From: an uncultured delta proteobacterium
GTDB lineage: Bacteria > Desulfobacterota > WTBG01 > CAIYCZ01 > CAIRTM01
Direction of reading: 5' to 3'
Assembly: GCA_903881505.1 (NCBI GenBank)
Contig: CAIRTM010000067.1
Coordinates: 1 to 55,363 of the forward strand
DNA: 55,363 bases
Shown here: in pieces, positions 42,298 to 50,406 of the stretch
How positions within the stretch are numbered: the stretch's first letter is position 1
Layout: each line of letters starts with the position of its first letter
Made by a program: the position numbers and the translations under genes
Notes under the pieces: model-generated
Databases searched by the model: none
Told to the model about the DNA's origin: nothing
What the model saw: only the letters and a program-made list of their open reading frames with translations

Positions 42298-43077
42298 ATG
42301 AAAAACTGGGAAAATATGTTCTCTTCTCTGCGCAAGGGTGTCAAAACGGACAAGGACACTGCCGCGTACCGCGCCGCATTTGACGCCCGGCCTGCGCCCG
42401 GTCCCGGCGGTTCTTCCGCAGGCTCCGGCACGATGCCGCGCGCGTTTGAAGACATGCGACGCCACCTTGACGATATGTGGTCCAATATTGTGCTTGAGTC
42501 CGGCGGCCGGCCCGACCTGCTCATGTTCTGCGGGGCAGCGCCGGGGGCGGGCTGTTCGTTCATTTCGTTTCATATGGCGCTGTTTCTGGCTGCGGTGCAC
42601 TCCATCAGAACCCTGTATGTCGACACCGCTATCGATGAGCCCGGCCATGTTCCATGTCTTGCGGGGATGGCGGGCCGCGCCGGGCTTGCTTCGTTTTTTA
42701 ACGGCGAGGCGCAGCTTGATTCTCTTGCTGCTGCTACCGATTATGCCAACCTGTTCGTGCTCCCCTCGGGCGCGCGCCAGGGCGTTCACGGAAAAACCAT
42801 CAGCGCACAGGCCCTTGACGAGCTTGCAGCGTTCTGCCGCAGCCGCTTCGATATCACTATATTCGACGGCCTGGCACTGGCCTCGCGGCCTCTTGCGATC
42901 GAGTTCGCAAAGCGGGTTAAAAACGTCGTCATGGTCTGCCGGTACGGAAACTCGCGCAGGGAAGTTGCCATGGTCGGTGTCGAGAAGCTTCGCAAAAACG
43001 GAATTCCGGTCACGGGCGTTGTCCTGAATGACCGTGAGTTTCCTGTTCCTCCGGCGTTCTATGCGATTATGAAATAA
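42298..43077 (+). CDS. BY-kinase/ParA-like P-loop protein with degenerate Walker A (Lys to Cys)
   Basis: This 259-residue protein aligns in layout with the cytoplasmic kinase domain of Wzc/CpsD. The P-loop is G79-A-A-P-G-A-G-C86-S87, where the essential lysine is replaced by cysteine (codon 42553-42555). The Walker A' motif is V-D-T-A-I-D-E and the Walker B site I-F-D-G-L-A. The Tyr-rich tail of BY-kinases is missing, with just one Tyr near the end. It probably cannot hydrolyse ATP in the usual way and may act as a regulatory pseudo-kinase for the Wzz-like protein. GGAGG precedes ATG 42298. Confidence 0.75.
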   Translation: MKNWENMFSSLRKGVKTDKDTAAYRAAFDARPAPGPGGSSAGSGTMPRAFEDMRRHLDDMWSNIVLESGGRPDLLMFCGAAPGAGCSFISFHMALFLAAVHSIRTLYVDTAIDEPGHVPCLAGMAGRAGLASFFNGEAQLDSLAAATDYANLFVLPSGARQGVHGKTISAQALDELAAFCRSRFDITIFDGLALASRPLAIEFAKRVKNVVMVCRYGNSRREVAMVGVEKLRKNGIPVTGVVLNDREFPVPPAFYAIMK

Positions 43078-44270
43078 TGCCCATGCATCATGCAGACCCA
43101 CCCCGCCGTACCGTGCTGCATGTTATTGATACGCTTTCCTATGCGGGCGCACAGCGCTATGTCGTGCTCCTGTGCCAGTGGTCCTCGCGGCAGCGCTTCA
43201 GGCATATTGTCTGTGTGCTGCAGCCCGAAATCGACCTGAAAAACCAGCTGGAGTCCGCAGGGGTCGAGGTTGTGTGCCTGAACATGCCGCGGCCCAGCAT
43301 CCTGCGGTTATGGAGGTTTGTGCGCTATGCCTGGTGCGCCCTGCAAAGCATCATGCACCTGTGCCGCAGGGAAGGCGTTGACGTTGTGCAGTGCCATTTA
43401 TCGGATGCCGAGTTTCTGGGAATTGCCGCCGCTGTCTGCAGCAGGACGCCTGTAATCATCACCACACTGCATGGACCTCAGATGCTGCCCTGCAGGCCAT
43501 GGTGGTCCGCACGCTCAATGCTGCGCCGCCTGGTCACGCGGCTGCTGTATTGCTGTGTCGACCATATCGTCGCGGTATCTGCCGAGGTCGCCTTGGAAGC
43601 CCGCAGGCAGTTCAGGGCGCCATTGTCAAAGATAACAACCATCATCAACCGCATTGACACGGACAGCTATGGTGTGCCCGTTGACACGGCCGCTGTAAAG
43701 GCCGCACTCGGTCTTGAGCCGGACAGCCGCGTGATAACAACCGTTTCGCGGCTTGAGCCTCTCAAGGGCCATGCCTGTCTGATCAGTGCCTTGGGCATGC
43801 TCGGCTCTCAGCATGATGACGTGCGCCTGCTGCTGCTGGGCGAGGGTACCTCGCGGGCTGATCTGGAAGATCAATGCCGCAAAAGCGGCCTTGCCGAGCG
43901 CGTAGTTTTCTTGGGCACCCGGGATGACGTGCGCGCAATTTTGGCCGTAACCGATATTTTTGCCTTCATGAGCTTTATTGAGGGAACATCGCTTGCGCTC
44001 ATGGAGGCTATGGCGGCCGGCAGGCCGATTGTGGCCACCGACATTCCGGGCAACCGGACCCTGCTCTCTCACAATAAAAGCGCCCTGCTGGTGCCCGCCG
44101 GGGACGCGCCGGCCATGGCTCGCGCGCTCAGTGAGTTGCTTGACGACCGGGTCGCAGCCCAGGCCCTCGGCACAGAAGCCCGGGCCTTCGTTAGGGAGTA
44201 TTTTGACATCCGCACCACGGTTGCCGAGCTTGAACGGCTCTGGCAACCCGGCGAGGTTCGTGGCGTTTAA
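43077..44270 (+). CDS. Glycosyltransferase family 4-like protein
   Basis: This 397-residue GT-B enzyme has H-V-I-D-T-L-S-Y-A-G-A-Q-R-Y at the N-terminus, typical of GT4. The C-terminal domain holds V-S-R-L-E-P-L-K-G-H and E-G-T-S-L-A-L-M-E-A-M-A-A-G. The start overlaps the previous stop by one base (TAATG). It would add another sugar to the lipid-linked unit. Its stop touches the start of the broken flippase gene. Confidence 0.92.
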   Translation: MPMHHADPPRRTVLHVIDTLSYAGAQRYVVLLCQWSSRQRFRHIVCVLQPEIDLKNQLESAGVEVVCLNMPRPSILRLWRFVRYAWCALQSIMHLCRREGVDVVQCHLSDAEFLGIAAAVCSRTPVIITTLHGPQMLPCRPWWSARSMLRRLVTRLLYCCVDHIVAVSAEVALEARRQFRAPLSKITTIINRIDTDSYGVPVDTAAVKAALGLEPDSRVITTVSRLEPLKGHACLISALGMLGSQHDDVRLLLLGEGTSRADLEDQCRKSGLAERVVFLGTRDDVRAILAVTDIFAFMSFIEGTSLALMEAMAAGRPIVATDIPGNRTLLSHNKSALLVPAGDAPAMARALSELLDDRVAAQALGTEARAFVREYFDIRTTVAELERLWQPGEVRGV

Positions 44271-44536
44271 ATGCACACGCCCGCCGGCACTTCTGACGAT
44301 ATCGCCCGGGCTGGCCTTAGTATCATCGTCCTGACGGTTGTCGATAAGCTCCTTGGATCATTAAGGAAATGGTCGTCGCCCACCGCTCCGGCTTCTCGTC
44401 AGACCTGTATGTTTTCAACATTGCCTGCGCGCTGCCCGGCATCCTACTGCTGATTGCTAGAGTCGTCCTGGCGCAGGCCTTCATACCTCTGTACCGCGAG
44501 CGGCGAACCGCTCTGCCGGCGCTCTCAAATTTATAA
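44271..44536 (+). pseudogene. Broken MurJ/MviN-type flippase (Wzx-like), frameshifted and truncated
   Basis: From ATG 44271 the frame reads A-G-L-S-I-I-V-L-T-V-V-D-K-L-L-G and then goes off at about 44357. One missing base there (GGATCATT where GGATTCATT would restore it) moves the rest to another frame. That frame reads I-K-E-M-V-V-A-H-R-S-G-F then S-S-D-L-Y-V-F-N-I-A, and then A-Q-A-F-I-P-L-Y-R-E before a stop at 44534-44536. Both halves match the N-terminal 80 or so residues of MurJ/MviN lipid flippases (compare L-G-F-x-R-E and Q-A-F-V-P). The other roughly 430 residues are gone. It was probably the last gene of the + strand EPS operon, since it follows the glycosyltransferase stop directly. 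I cannot exclude a sequencing error for the shift, but the truncation would remain. Confidence 0.75.
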
Positions 44537-44573
44537 AAAAATGCCCGTGATTCTACGGCAAAATCACGGGCAT
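44535..44573 (-). terminator. Rho-independent terminator of the OmpA-like gene
   Basis: A perfect 12-bp stem (ATGCCCGTGATT / AATCACGGGCAT, 44541-44573) is followed on the minus strand by six T (44540-44535). It lies about 80 bases after the stop of the OmpA-like gene, and its T-run abuts the stop of the flippase remnant. Confidence 0.88.
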
Positions 44574-44653
44574 ATCTGGTTGCGTATTGAGTGCGTTCAG
44601 TCCGGCTGCAGAGAGGTGCCGCTGTGTTTCGGCACCCCCACGGCTCAGACCCT

Positions 44654-45697
44654 TCAGGGTTCGCAGGAAACCGCGATGATAGTGACGCGGCGGTTGAGCG
44701 CGCGTCCTTCGGGGCAGTCCTTTCCTTCAGGGGTCCTGTTGGACGCGGCCGGAACCCGCTCGCCGAATGCGGCAAGGCGCATGCGCGCTGCCGGAGCGCC
44801 GCGGGAGGCCAGAAAATCAAGCACACGGCGGGCGCGGCGCATGGACAGGTCATCATTGTAGGGATCCGTGCCTTTTTCGTCGGCATGGCCGTCAATCGCT
44901 ACGCACAGGGCGGCATCGGCCTGGATGCGCTGCGCCTGTTCGGCAAGCACGTTTTCGTACTCGGCCTTGAGAACGTCCTTGTCGAAATCAAAATATACGG
45001 TCGGGAACACCGGCGGCGCAGCCGGTGCGGGAGCTGGGACCGCCGGGGGCGCGGTGCGGAAGACGACCGTCGCGTAGGGCTTCTTCTCGGCATCCAGCCA
45101 GAAGGCGATGCCCTCCTTGTCGAGTACATACTTATATTTAAGCACACCATCTGTGTTGTACAGCTCGTAGAGCACGCGGTCGCCCCGGTACTCAAGGGGC
45201 AGATCCCGGGCTGCGCCGACCGCGGCCGATGACGATGATTCGGTTTCACCGGTCACCGCGCCGGTAATGTCGGTTGACGGCGCATAGGCCTGGCGTACCC
45301 GCTTGAGAGGCTCCCCGAACGTGGCGAAGATCAATTCCAGAGGCTCCTGGTCCTCATCGCCGCTTTCGATGGCGCCGGCGGCGAAGGACACCCCGCTGCC
45401 GTCATCCCGGATGATGGCGCCGGAAAAATTTCTGCCCGCGTAGATCTCTTTCACGCGGCGCTCTTCGTCGAGCATGATGCTCACGTCGAAGATCCGGTAC
45501 TGGTAGCAGGCGCCGGCGCTTTTGAGTATGTCCGGCGCGCCGACTGTATCGGCCATCTCCTGCTCGCTCATGCCCAGGGAAACCCGGAAGTGCATGGCGC
45601 CGCCGCGCAGTATGACGGTGTCAACGGCAAGTGCGCTGCCCGGGAAGCATGCCGCAACTGCGATCGCCGCGATCATTTTCAATGCGTTCGTGTTCAT
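44654..45697 (-). CDS. OmpA-family protein with C-terminal peptidoglycan-binding domain
   Basis: This 347-residue protein has a signal peptide (about 1-24, S-A-L-A). A novel N-terminal part of about 200 residues includes an acidic loop, followed by a Pro/Ala linker and a C-terminal OmpA domain. The latter shows V-Y-F-D-F-D-K-D, I-D-G-H-A-D-E-K-G-T and the N-x-x-L-S-x-R-R-A-x-x-V motif (Y-N-D-D-L-S-M-R-R-A-R-R-V), all typical of Pal/OmpA proteins that bind diaminopimelate in the wall. ATG 45697 has GGAGGG 6 bases upstream. It has its own promoter and terminator, so it is a separate unit between the two EPS operons. Confidence 0.88.
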   Translation of the reverse strand: MNTNALKMIAAIAVAACFPGSALAVDTVILRGGAMHFRVSLGMSEQEMADTVGAPDILKSAGACYQYRIFDVSIMLDEERRVKEIYAGRNFSGAIIRDDGSGVSFAAGAIESGDEDQEPLELIFATFGEPLKRVRQAYAPSTDITGAVTGETESSSSAAVGAARDLPLEYRGDRVLYELYNTDGVLKYKYVLDKEGIAFWLDAEKKPYATVVFRTAPPAVPAPAPAAPPVFPTVYFDFDKDVLKAEYENVLAEQAQRIQADAALCVAIDGHADEKGTDPYNDDLSMRRARRVLDFLASRGAPAARMRLAAFGERVPAASNRTPEGKDCPEGRALNRRVTIIAVSCEP

Positions 45698-45862
45698 AGT
45701 CTGTCCCTCCTGTGGTGTGGGTTGCATCTTGTTGCGTACGATCTTGCAAGGCCTTGTTACATGCGCACCATAGCAGCTTGGGCTGCTTTGTCATCCAGTG
45801 CACGGTGATCGGCCGCAGTGCCCGCGAGTCATGGCCTGACGGCGCATGCGTTCCGTATACTA

Positions 45863-45890
45863 TCTATAGACAGTTCCACCCGTCTGTCAA
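45863..45890 (-). promoter_or_regulatory. Promoter of the OmpA-like gene
   Basis: On the minus strand TTGACA (45890-45885) is followed after 16 bases by TATAGA (45868-45863). The leader is about 160 bases. The -35 box begins right after the stop of the small frame at 45896. Confidence 0.6.
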
Positions 45891-45895
45891 GCATT

Positions 45896-46087
45896 TCAGC
45901 GGCTGCCTCCCGGGCGCGTGCAGCCCTGGCTTCGGCAGATTCCCTTGAGGCGTTGGTAGAGATACCACTCGCCCTTTTTCTTCCAGATCACCAGCGGCAG
46001 CAGCCGCAATCGGCCGATGATTTCCGGGTGATTGTGTTCCATAGTATCCATGGTCATTGGCGCAGGGGCTGTACGGTTCGTGCTCAA
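45896..46087 (-). CDS. Possible small protein (63 aa) coupled to the amidotransferase gene
   Basis: A TTG start overlaps the asparagine-synthase stop as TTGA, a coupling style near that of the ATGA junctions in this operon. The 63-residue product has a basic middle (W-K-K-K-G-E-W-Y-L-Y-Q-R-L) and no domain I recognise. No separate ribosome binding site is clear. It could be a real small gene, or the stub of a lost gene. Confidence 0.33.
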   Translation of the reverse strand: MSTNRTAPAPMTMDTMEHNHPEIIGRLRLLPLVIWKKKGEWYLYQRLKGICRSQGCTRPGGSR

Positions 46088-47988
46088 TTGAAACCGAATC
46101 TGTTGTTGTGATTAGCATACCATGCCCTGAAACACAACACCAGCCAGAGCTTGCGCGCAAAGGCTGCGTCGGCACTGCCCGCTTTGAAATCCCGCCACAA
46201 AGCGCGCGCATACGGAGCATGCAGCATGGGAAGCTCGCGTAGCGAGGCATCGGAAAAGCAATCTTCGGCCAGAGGGCGCAGCGAGCCCTTGAGCCAGTCC
46301 TGAAGCGGAACGTCAAACCCGTGTTTGGGCCGGTTCGCAATGGCAGCGGCTGTTTCAGGCGGAAGCCTGCGCCGCAGCAGCTCGCGCAGCACCAGCTTGC
46401 CTCCCGATGCCCCCATCTTCAGAGAAGCAGGCAGCCTGAGCGCCAGTTCAGCCAGACGGTGGTCAAGATAGGGCGCGCGGGCCTCGACTGCGTGGGCCAT
46501 GCTGCAGCGGTCAACCTTGACCAGAAGGTCGTCGGGCAGCCAGTACAGCAGGTCAAGTGCGAGGGACGCTTCCGAGGGCGGCAGGAGGCGTTTCAGCCGC
46601 TGCAGCTGTCCGGCCCGGATCGGCCCTGAGCGCTGCCCCGGGCAGCCCTCGAGCAGACGCCCGAGCGCGGGTGTGCCGAACACCGAGGTCCAGCGGCTGC
46701 AGCCAGTGTCCTGCGGGTCGCCAATGACCTTGCACAGTCGCGCAAACGCTCCCGGAACTTTCGGGCTGCTCTCAAGAGCGGCCAATAGTGCGGTTATCCA
46801 GGTGCCGGGCTGGAGCCGGGGCACAAACTCGGCCAACCGGTCGAACCGGAACTGCCTGCGGTAATAGTCATAGCCCCAGAACAGCTCGTCGGCCCCTTCG
46901 CCCGAGAGCACGACCTTGACGTGCTGCCGGATTACCTGCGAGATCATGAAGGTCGGCATTGCCGCCGGGTCGCCCAGCGGCTCGTCGGCATGGTACATGA
47001 CCCGGCTGAAGGTGTCGGCGTCAATCCGGCCGCCGTCGATTTCCACCAGCTCGACATTGAGGCCGTGCGCCACCAGCCGGGCATACTGCGACTCGTCAAG
47101 CGCGGAGCCGCCAAATGACACGAGAAACGCTTTCAGGGGGCTTGTGGAAAGGGCGGCGGCATAGGCAGCCAGCAGGCTTGAGTCGATGCCGCCGCTGAGC
47201 AGTATGCCAACTTCAACGTCGGCAATCAGGCGGTAGCGTACGCTGTCCTCGATCGCGGAGTCAATCTCTTCGAGCCCGGCCGTTTGGGCGGCGCCCGCAT
47301 GGTCAAATACGGACCAGTAGGTGCGGGACGTGGTTTCCCATGTGCGCAGGTCGAGTTCGCGGCATTCGCCCGGCTCGATCTTTTTTACCTCCCGCAGGAT
47401 CGTGCCGGGACCGGGCACATACTGCAGCGCGAAGAAGTCGGCGATGGCGCCCGGGTCGGGCGAAAGATCGAGCCCGTGGAAGGCATACAGGCATTTTAAC
47501 TCCGAGGCCGCCAGCAGGCGGTCGTTGTCGCAGTAATAAAACAGCGGCTTTTTTCCCAGGCGGTCGCGGCACAGAACCACTTTCGCTCTGGACTCGTCGT
47601 AGAGCACAAACGCGAACATGCCCACGAGGCGCGAGGCAAAACTGCCGCCGTAGACATGGTAGGCTGCAAGGATCGCTTCCGTGTCCGTACTGGTGTGAAA
47701 GCGGTATCCCCGTGCTTCCAGATCCCGGCGCAGTTCCCGGTAATTGTAGATCTCCCCGTTGAAGGTGATGTGCAGTCCGTGCTCCTGGGCATGCAGGGGC
47801 TGCGTGCCGGCCTCGGACAGATCGATAATGCTCAGCCGGCGATGCCCCAGCACCACCTGATCATGCTGCCATATGCCGCGCGCGTCAGGACCGCGGTAGC
47901 TGATCGCATCGAGAATGCGCTCAACCTCGCCGGCGCGCGCGGGAGCCTCCCCGGGATTGCGCACTGCAGCGGCGACTATCCCGCACAT
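46084..47988 (-). CDS. Asparagine synthase (glutamine-hydrolysing)-like amidotransferase
   Basis: This 634-residue protein has the class II glutaminase domain with catalytic Cys2 (M-C-G-I-V-A), R-L-S-I-I-D-L and F-N-G-E-I-Y-N-Y. The synthetase domain has the P-loop S-G-G-I-D-S-S-L-L and S-G-E-G-A-D-E-L-F-W-G-Y. In EPS clusters such enzymes are thought to amidate sugar acids or bound amino acids of the polymer (exosortase A system-associated amidotransferase type), and this is more likely here than free asparagine synthesis. It overlaps the glycosyltransferase gene by 13 bases. It is the last firm gene of the minus-strand EPS operon. Confidence 0.9.
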   Translation of the reverse strand: MCGIVAAAVRNPGEAPARAGEVERILDAISYRGPDARGIWQHDQVVLGHRRLSIIDLSEAGTQPLHAQEHGLHITFNGEIYNYRELRRDLEARGYRFHTSTDTEAILAAYHVYGGSFASRLVGMFAFVLYDESRAKVVLCRDRLGKKPLFYYCDNDRLLAASELKCLYAFHGLDLSPDPGAIADFFALQYVPGPGTILREVKKIEPGECRELDLRTWETTSRTYWSVFDHAGAAQTAGLEEIDSAIEDSVRYRLIADVEVGILLSGGIDSSLLAAYAAALSTSPLKAFLVSFGGSALDESQYARLVAHGLNVELVEIDGGRIDADTFSRVMYHADEPLGDPAAMPTFMISQVIRQHVKVVLSGEGADELFWGYDYYRRQFRFDRLAEFVPRLQPGTWITALLAALESSPKVPGAFARLCKVIGDPQDTGCSRWTSVFGTPALGRLLEGCPGQRSGPIRAGQLQRLKRLLPPSEASLALDLLYWLPDDLLVKVDRCSMAHAVEARAPYLDHRLAELALRLPASLKMGASGGKLVLRELLRRRLPPETAAAIANRPKHGFDVPLQDWLKGSLRPLAEDCFSDASLRELPMLHAPYARALWRDFKAGSADAAFARKLWLVLCFRAWYANHNNRFGFN

Positions 47989-49157
47989 GCAGGCCTCCTT
48001 GGGCCGGGAGCGCGGGCCGATCGTGAAAAAAGCTCTTCAAAACAGCGGACCATGTGCTGCAGTGAAAACGAATCCTCGACAAGTGCGCGTGCGTTCCTGC
48101 CCATTGCGGTCCGCAGCTCCCTGTCAAGGAACAGAGTGCTCACGGCTTCGGCAAGGGCCTGCGGATCATCAACGGGCACAAGAAATCCGGTCCGGCCCTC
48201 AAACACCATTTCATGCATGAACCCGACCCGGGTGCACACAACCGGCAGACCCGCTGCCATGGCCTCGAGGGCTGCGACCGAAAAGGTTTCCTGCCGGGGC
48301 CGCGACGACAGGCAGAACACATCCATGGACTGCAGCACATCGGGCATGTCTCGCCGGAATCCGGTCCAGCAGAGCGCATGGCTGATGCCGAGCGACCGGG
48401 CGCGCTCTTCAAGCACGGCGCGGCGGGGCCCGTCTCCGGCGATGATGAAGCGCGCGTCCGGCATCCGCGCGAGCACCAGGGCCGCGGCCTGCAGGAAAAT
48501 TTCATGGGCCTTGTCCGGCCGCAGCGCGGCAACGATGCCCGCGACCGGGCTTTCCGGCGGGATGCCCAGCTGCCTGCGGGCCGCGGCACGGCTGATCTCA
48601 GGGCGGAACCGTTCCGGATCAACGCCGTTGTAGATCACCTCGATGTTTGCGCGCGCCACGCCCTCGGTTTCAGCGATGTAGTCGGCATGCCCCCGGGCCG
48701 CGGCAACAACCGTGTCGACGCAGCCGAGCAGCACGCGTCGACACGTCATGGTCAGGCGGTGCAGCGAATAGGGCCGCCAGGTTTCGTTCTGCCAGTTGAT
48801 GATGCGGGGCACGCGCGCCAGGCGGCCGGCCGGTATGCCGTAGAACAGGCAGTTGCGGTGATTGATCAGCAGCAGGATGTCCGGCTTCTGCTCGGAAAAT
48901 ATGCGGCGCAGGCGCGGCACGGCCCGCAGATCAAAGCGCGCCGGCGCGACGGCACGCGTGCAGGCAATGCCCATGCCCATAATTTCTTCGCCGATCATGC
49001 CCGGTTCATCGCTGAGCAGGCACAGCCGCGCCGGGAAGCGCGCCCGGTCAAGCCCCCGCAAGAGCTCCATCAGCAGCTGCTCGGCCCCGCCCACGGTCAG
49101 GGTGTCGGCCAGAATCGTAATGCTGACGGGCCTGCGGCCTGCGGCGTCAGTTCGCAT
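47976..49157 (-). CDS. Glycosyltransferase family 4-like protein
   Basis: This 393-residue GT-B enzyme starts with I-T-I-L-A-D-T-L-T-V-G-G-A-E-Q-L-L, typical of GT4 proteins. It has V-I-Y-N-G-V-D-P-E-R-F and Q-E-T-F-S-V-A-A-L-E-A-M-A-A-G in the C-terminal domain. ATG 49157 was chosen as it overlaps the previous stop by 11 bases; the frame is open to 49325 but the extension is not like any glycosyltransferase. It probably adds a sugar of the EPS repeat. Tight overlap on both sides suggests translational coupling. Confidence 0.9.
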   Translation of the reverse strand: MRTDAAGRRPVSITILADTLTVGGAEQLLMELLRGLDRARFPARLCLLSDEPGMIGEEIMGMGIACTRAVAPARFDLRAVPRLRRIFSEQKPDILLLINHRNCLFYGIPAGRLARVPRIINWQNETWRPYSLHRLTMTCRRVLLGCVDTVVAAARGHADYIAETEGVARANIEVIYNGVDPERFRPEISRAAARRQLGIPPESPVAGIVAALRPDKAHEIFLQAAALVLARMPDARFIIAGDGPRRAVLEERARSLGISHALCWTGFRRDMPDVLQSMDVFCLSSRPRQETFSVAALEAMAAGLPVVCTRVGFMHEMVFEGRTGFLVPVDDPQALAEAVSTLFLDRELRTAMGRNARALVEDSFSLQHMVRCFEELFSRSARAPGPRRPACAG

Positions 49158-50406
49158 GGCTGCGCACCCGTGCAAAGAGATCAAGCAAGCGCTCGGCATG
49201 CAGGTCAATGCCGCATTCCCGGGCCACATAGCCGCGCGCTGAGCGGCCCATCCGTTCAAGGCGCTCACGGTCGGACAGCATGTCCTGCAGCGCCGAGCGC
49301 AGGCCGTCAACGCTTTCCGGCTCAAACAGCATGCCCGTGACGCCGTCCTGCACCTGCTCGGGAATGCCGCCGATGCGCGCCGCGACGACCGGGGTCGCGT
49401 GCAGGAAGCTCTCGTGCACGCTCAGGGGCGCGTTGTCATACCAGCGGCTGGGCACGACCGTCAGCAGCGCCCCGTCGATGAGCCTGCCGAGATCCCGGGA
49501 GTTTTGAAAGCCGATAAAGCGGACGTGACCCCTGTGTTCAGGGGCAAGCAGCTTTTCAAGCCGCTCCTGCTCGCCGTCGTAGCTTCTGCCTGCAAGGATG
49601 AGCTCGGGCGCATCCGCGAGCCGGCTCCAGGCTTCAATCAGCGTATCGAGGCCCTTTTCCGGCGAGATGCGACCGAAGTACAGGATGTGGCGGCGCTGCC
49701 CGCTGCCGGTGGCTGCGGTTTCCGAAACGGCCGGCGAGCGGATCACGTGGATACGCTCGCCGGGGAAGCCTCCCTGCACGAGCTGGCGCCGCATGAAATC
49801 GCAGGGCACCACGAAAGCATCCACCCCGGCGTAGAGGTTGAGCGCCCTGTGCACGTACATGGCAAGTACGCGCAGGGCCGATGCGGACATGGATCCCTTG
49901 ACGCAGCAGTAACGCAGCCCGTTCCAGTATGAGCCCTTCCGGCACAGGGTGCAGGGCCTGCCGGCGCGCAGGAACAGGTACGAGGGGCACTGCAGGTTAT
50001 AGTCGCCAAGGCGCATGACAACCGGGATGCCCCGAGCGCGGAAGGTGTGAATGATGCTGGGCGACATGTAGTTGTAGATATTGAGCAGGTAGGCGATATC
50101 GGCGCCCTGGGTTGCCTGCAGGAGCCGGGACAGGTGCCGCCGGGCGTCAATGGAATACACGCTGCGGCCGATGTAGCGCAGGATGGTTGCAGGGCGCAAT
50201 TTGATGTCGCGGTAAAATATCTCCCCGGCAGGGCCGGGCGGCGGCATGAAAAAGCGGCTGTAGGGGGACTGCCAGCTGCCCTCATAGCGTACGCTGAAGG
50301 GCACGGGCTCGTGTCCGCTTGCGATCAGGCGGCTCATAATACCGTGCAGGTACTTTTCGGTGCCGCCGTTGAGGAAAAAATATTTATTGCACAGGATGAT
50401 CTTCAT
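49147..50406 (-). CDS. Glycosyltransferase (GT4-like)
   Basis: This 419-residue protein has the N-terminal N-G-G-T-E-K-Y motif, and a Cys-rich loop in the middle (C-P-S-Y-L-F then C-T-L-C-R-K-G and C-C-V-K-G). That loop is found in a subgroup of GT4 enzymes in EPS clusters. The donor domain carries Y-F-G-R-I-S-P-E-K-G-L-D and P-L-S-V-H-E-S-F. It starts within the stop of the BNR-repeat gene (ATGA). The Cys residues may form a structural metal site. Confidence 0.9.
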   Translation of the reverse strand: MKIILCNKYFFLNGGTEKYLHGIMSRLIASGHEPVPFSVRYEGSWQSPYSRFFMPPPGPAGEIFYRDIKLRPATILRYIGRSVYSIDARRHLSRLLQATQGADIAYLLNIYNYMSPSIIHTFRARGIPVVMRLGDYNLQCPSYLFLRAGRPCTLCRKGSYWNGLRYCCVKGSMSASALRVLAMYVHRALNLYAGVDAFVVPCDFMRRQLVQGGFPGERIHVIRSPAVSETAATGSGQRRHILYFGRISPEKGLDTLIEAWSRLADAPELILAGRSYDGEQERLEKLLAPEHRGHVRFIGFQNSRDLGRLIDGALLTVVPSRWYDNAPLSVHESFLHATPVVAARIGGIPEQVQDGVTGMLFEPESVDGLRSALQDMLSDRERLERMGRSARGYVARECGIDLHAERLLDLFARVRSHAN

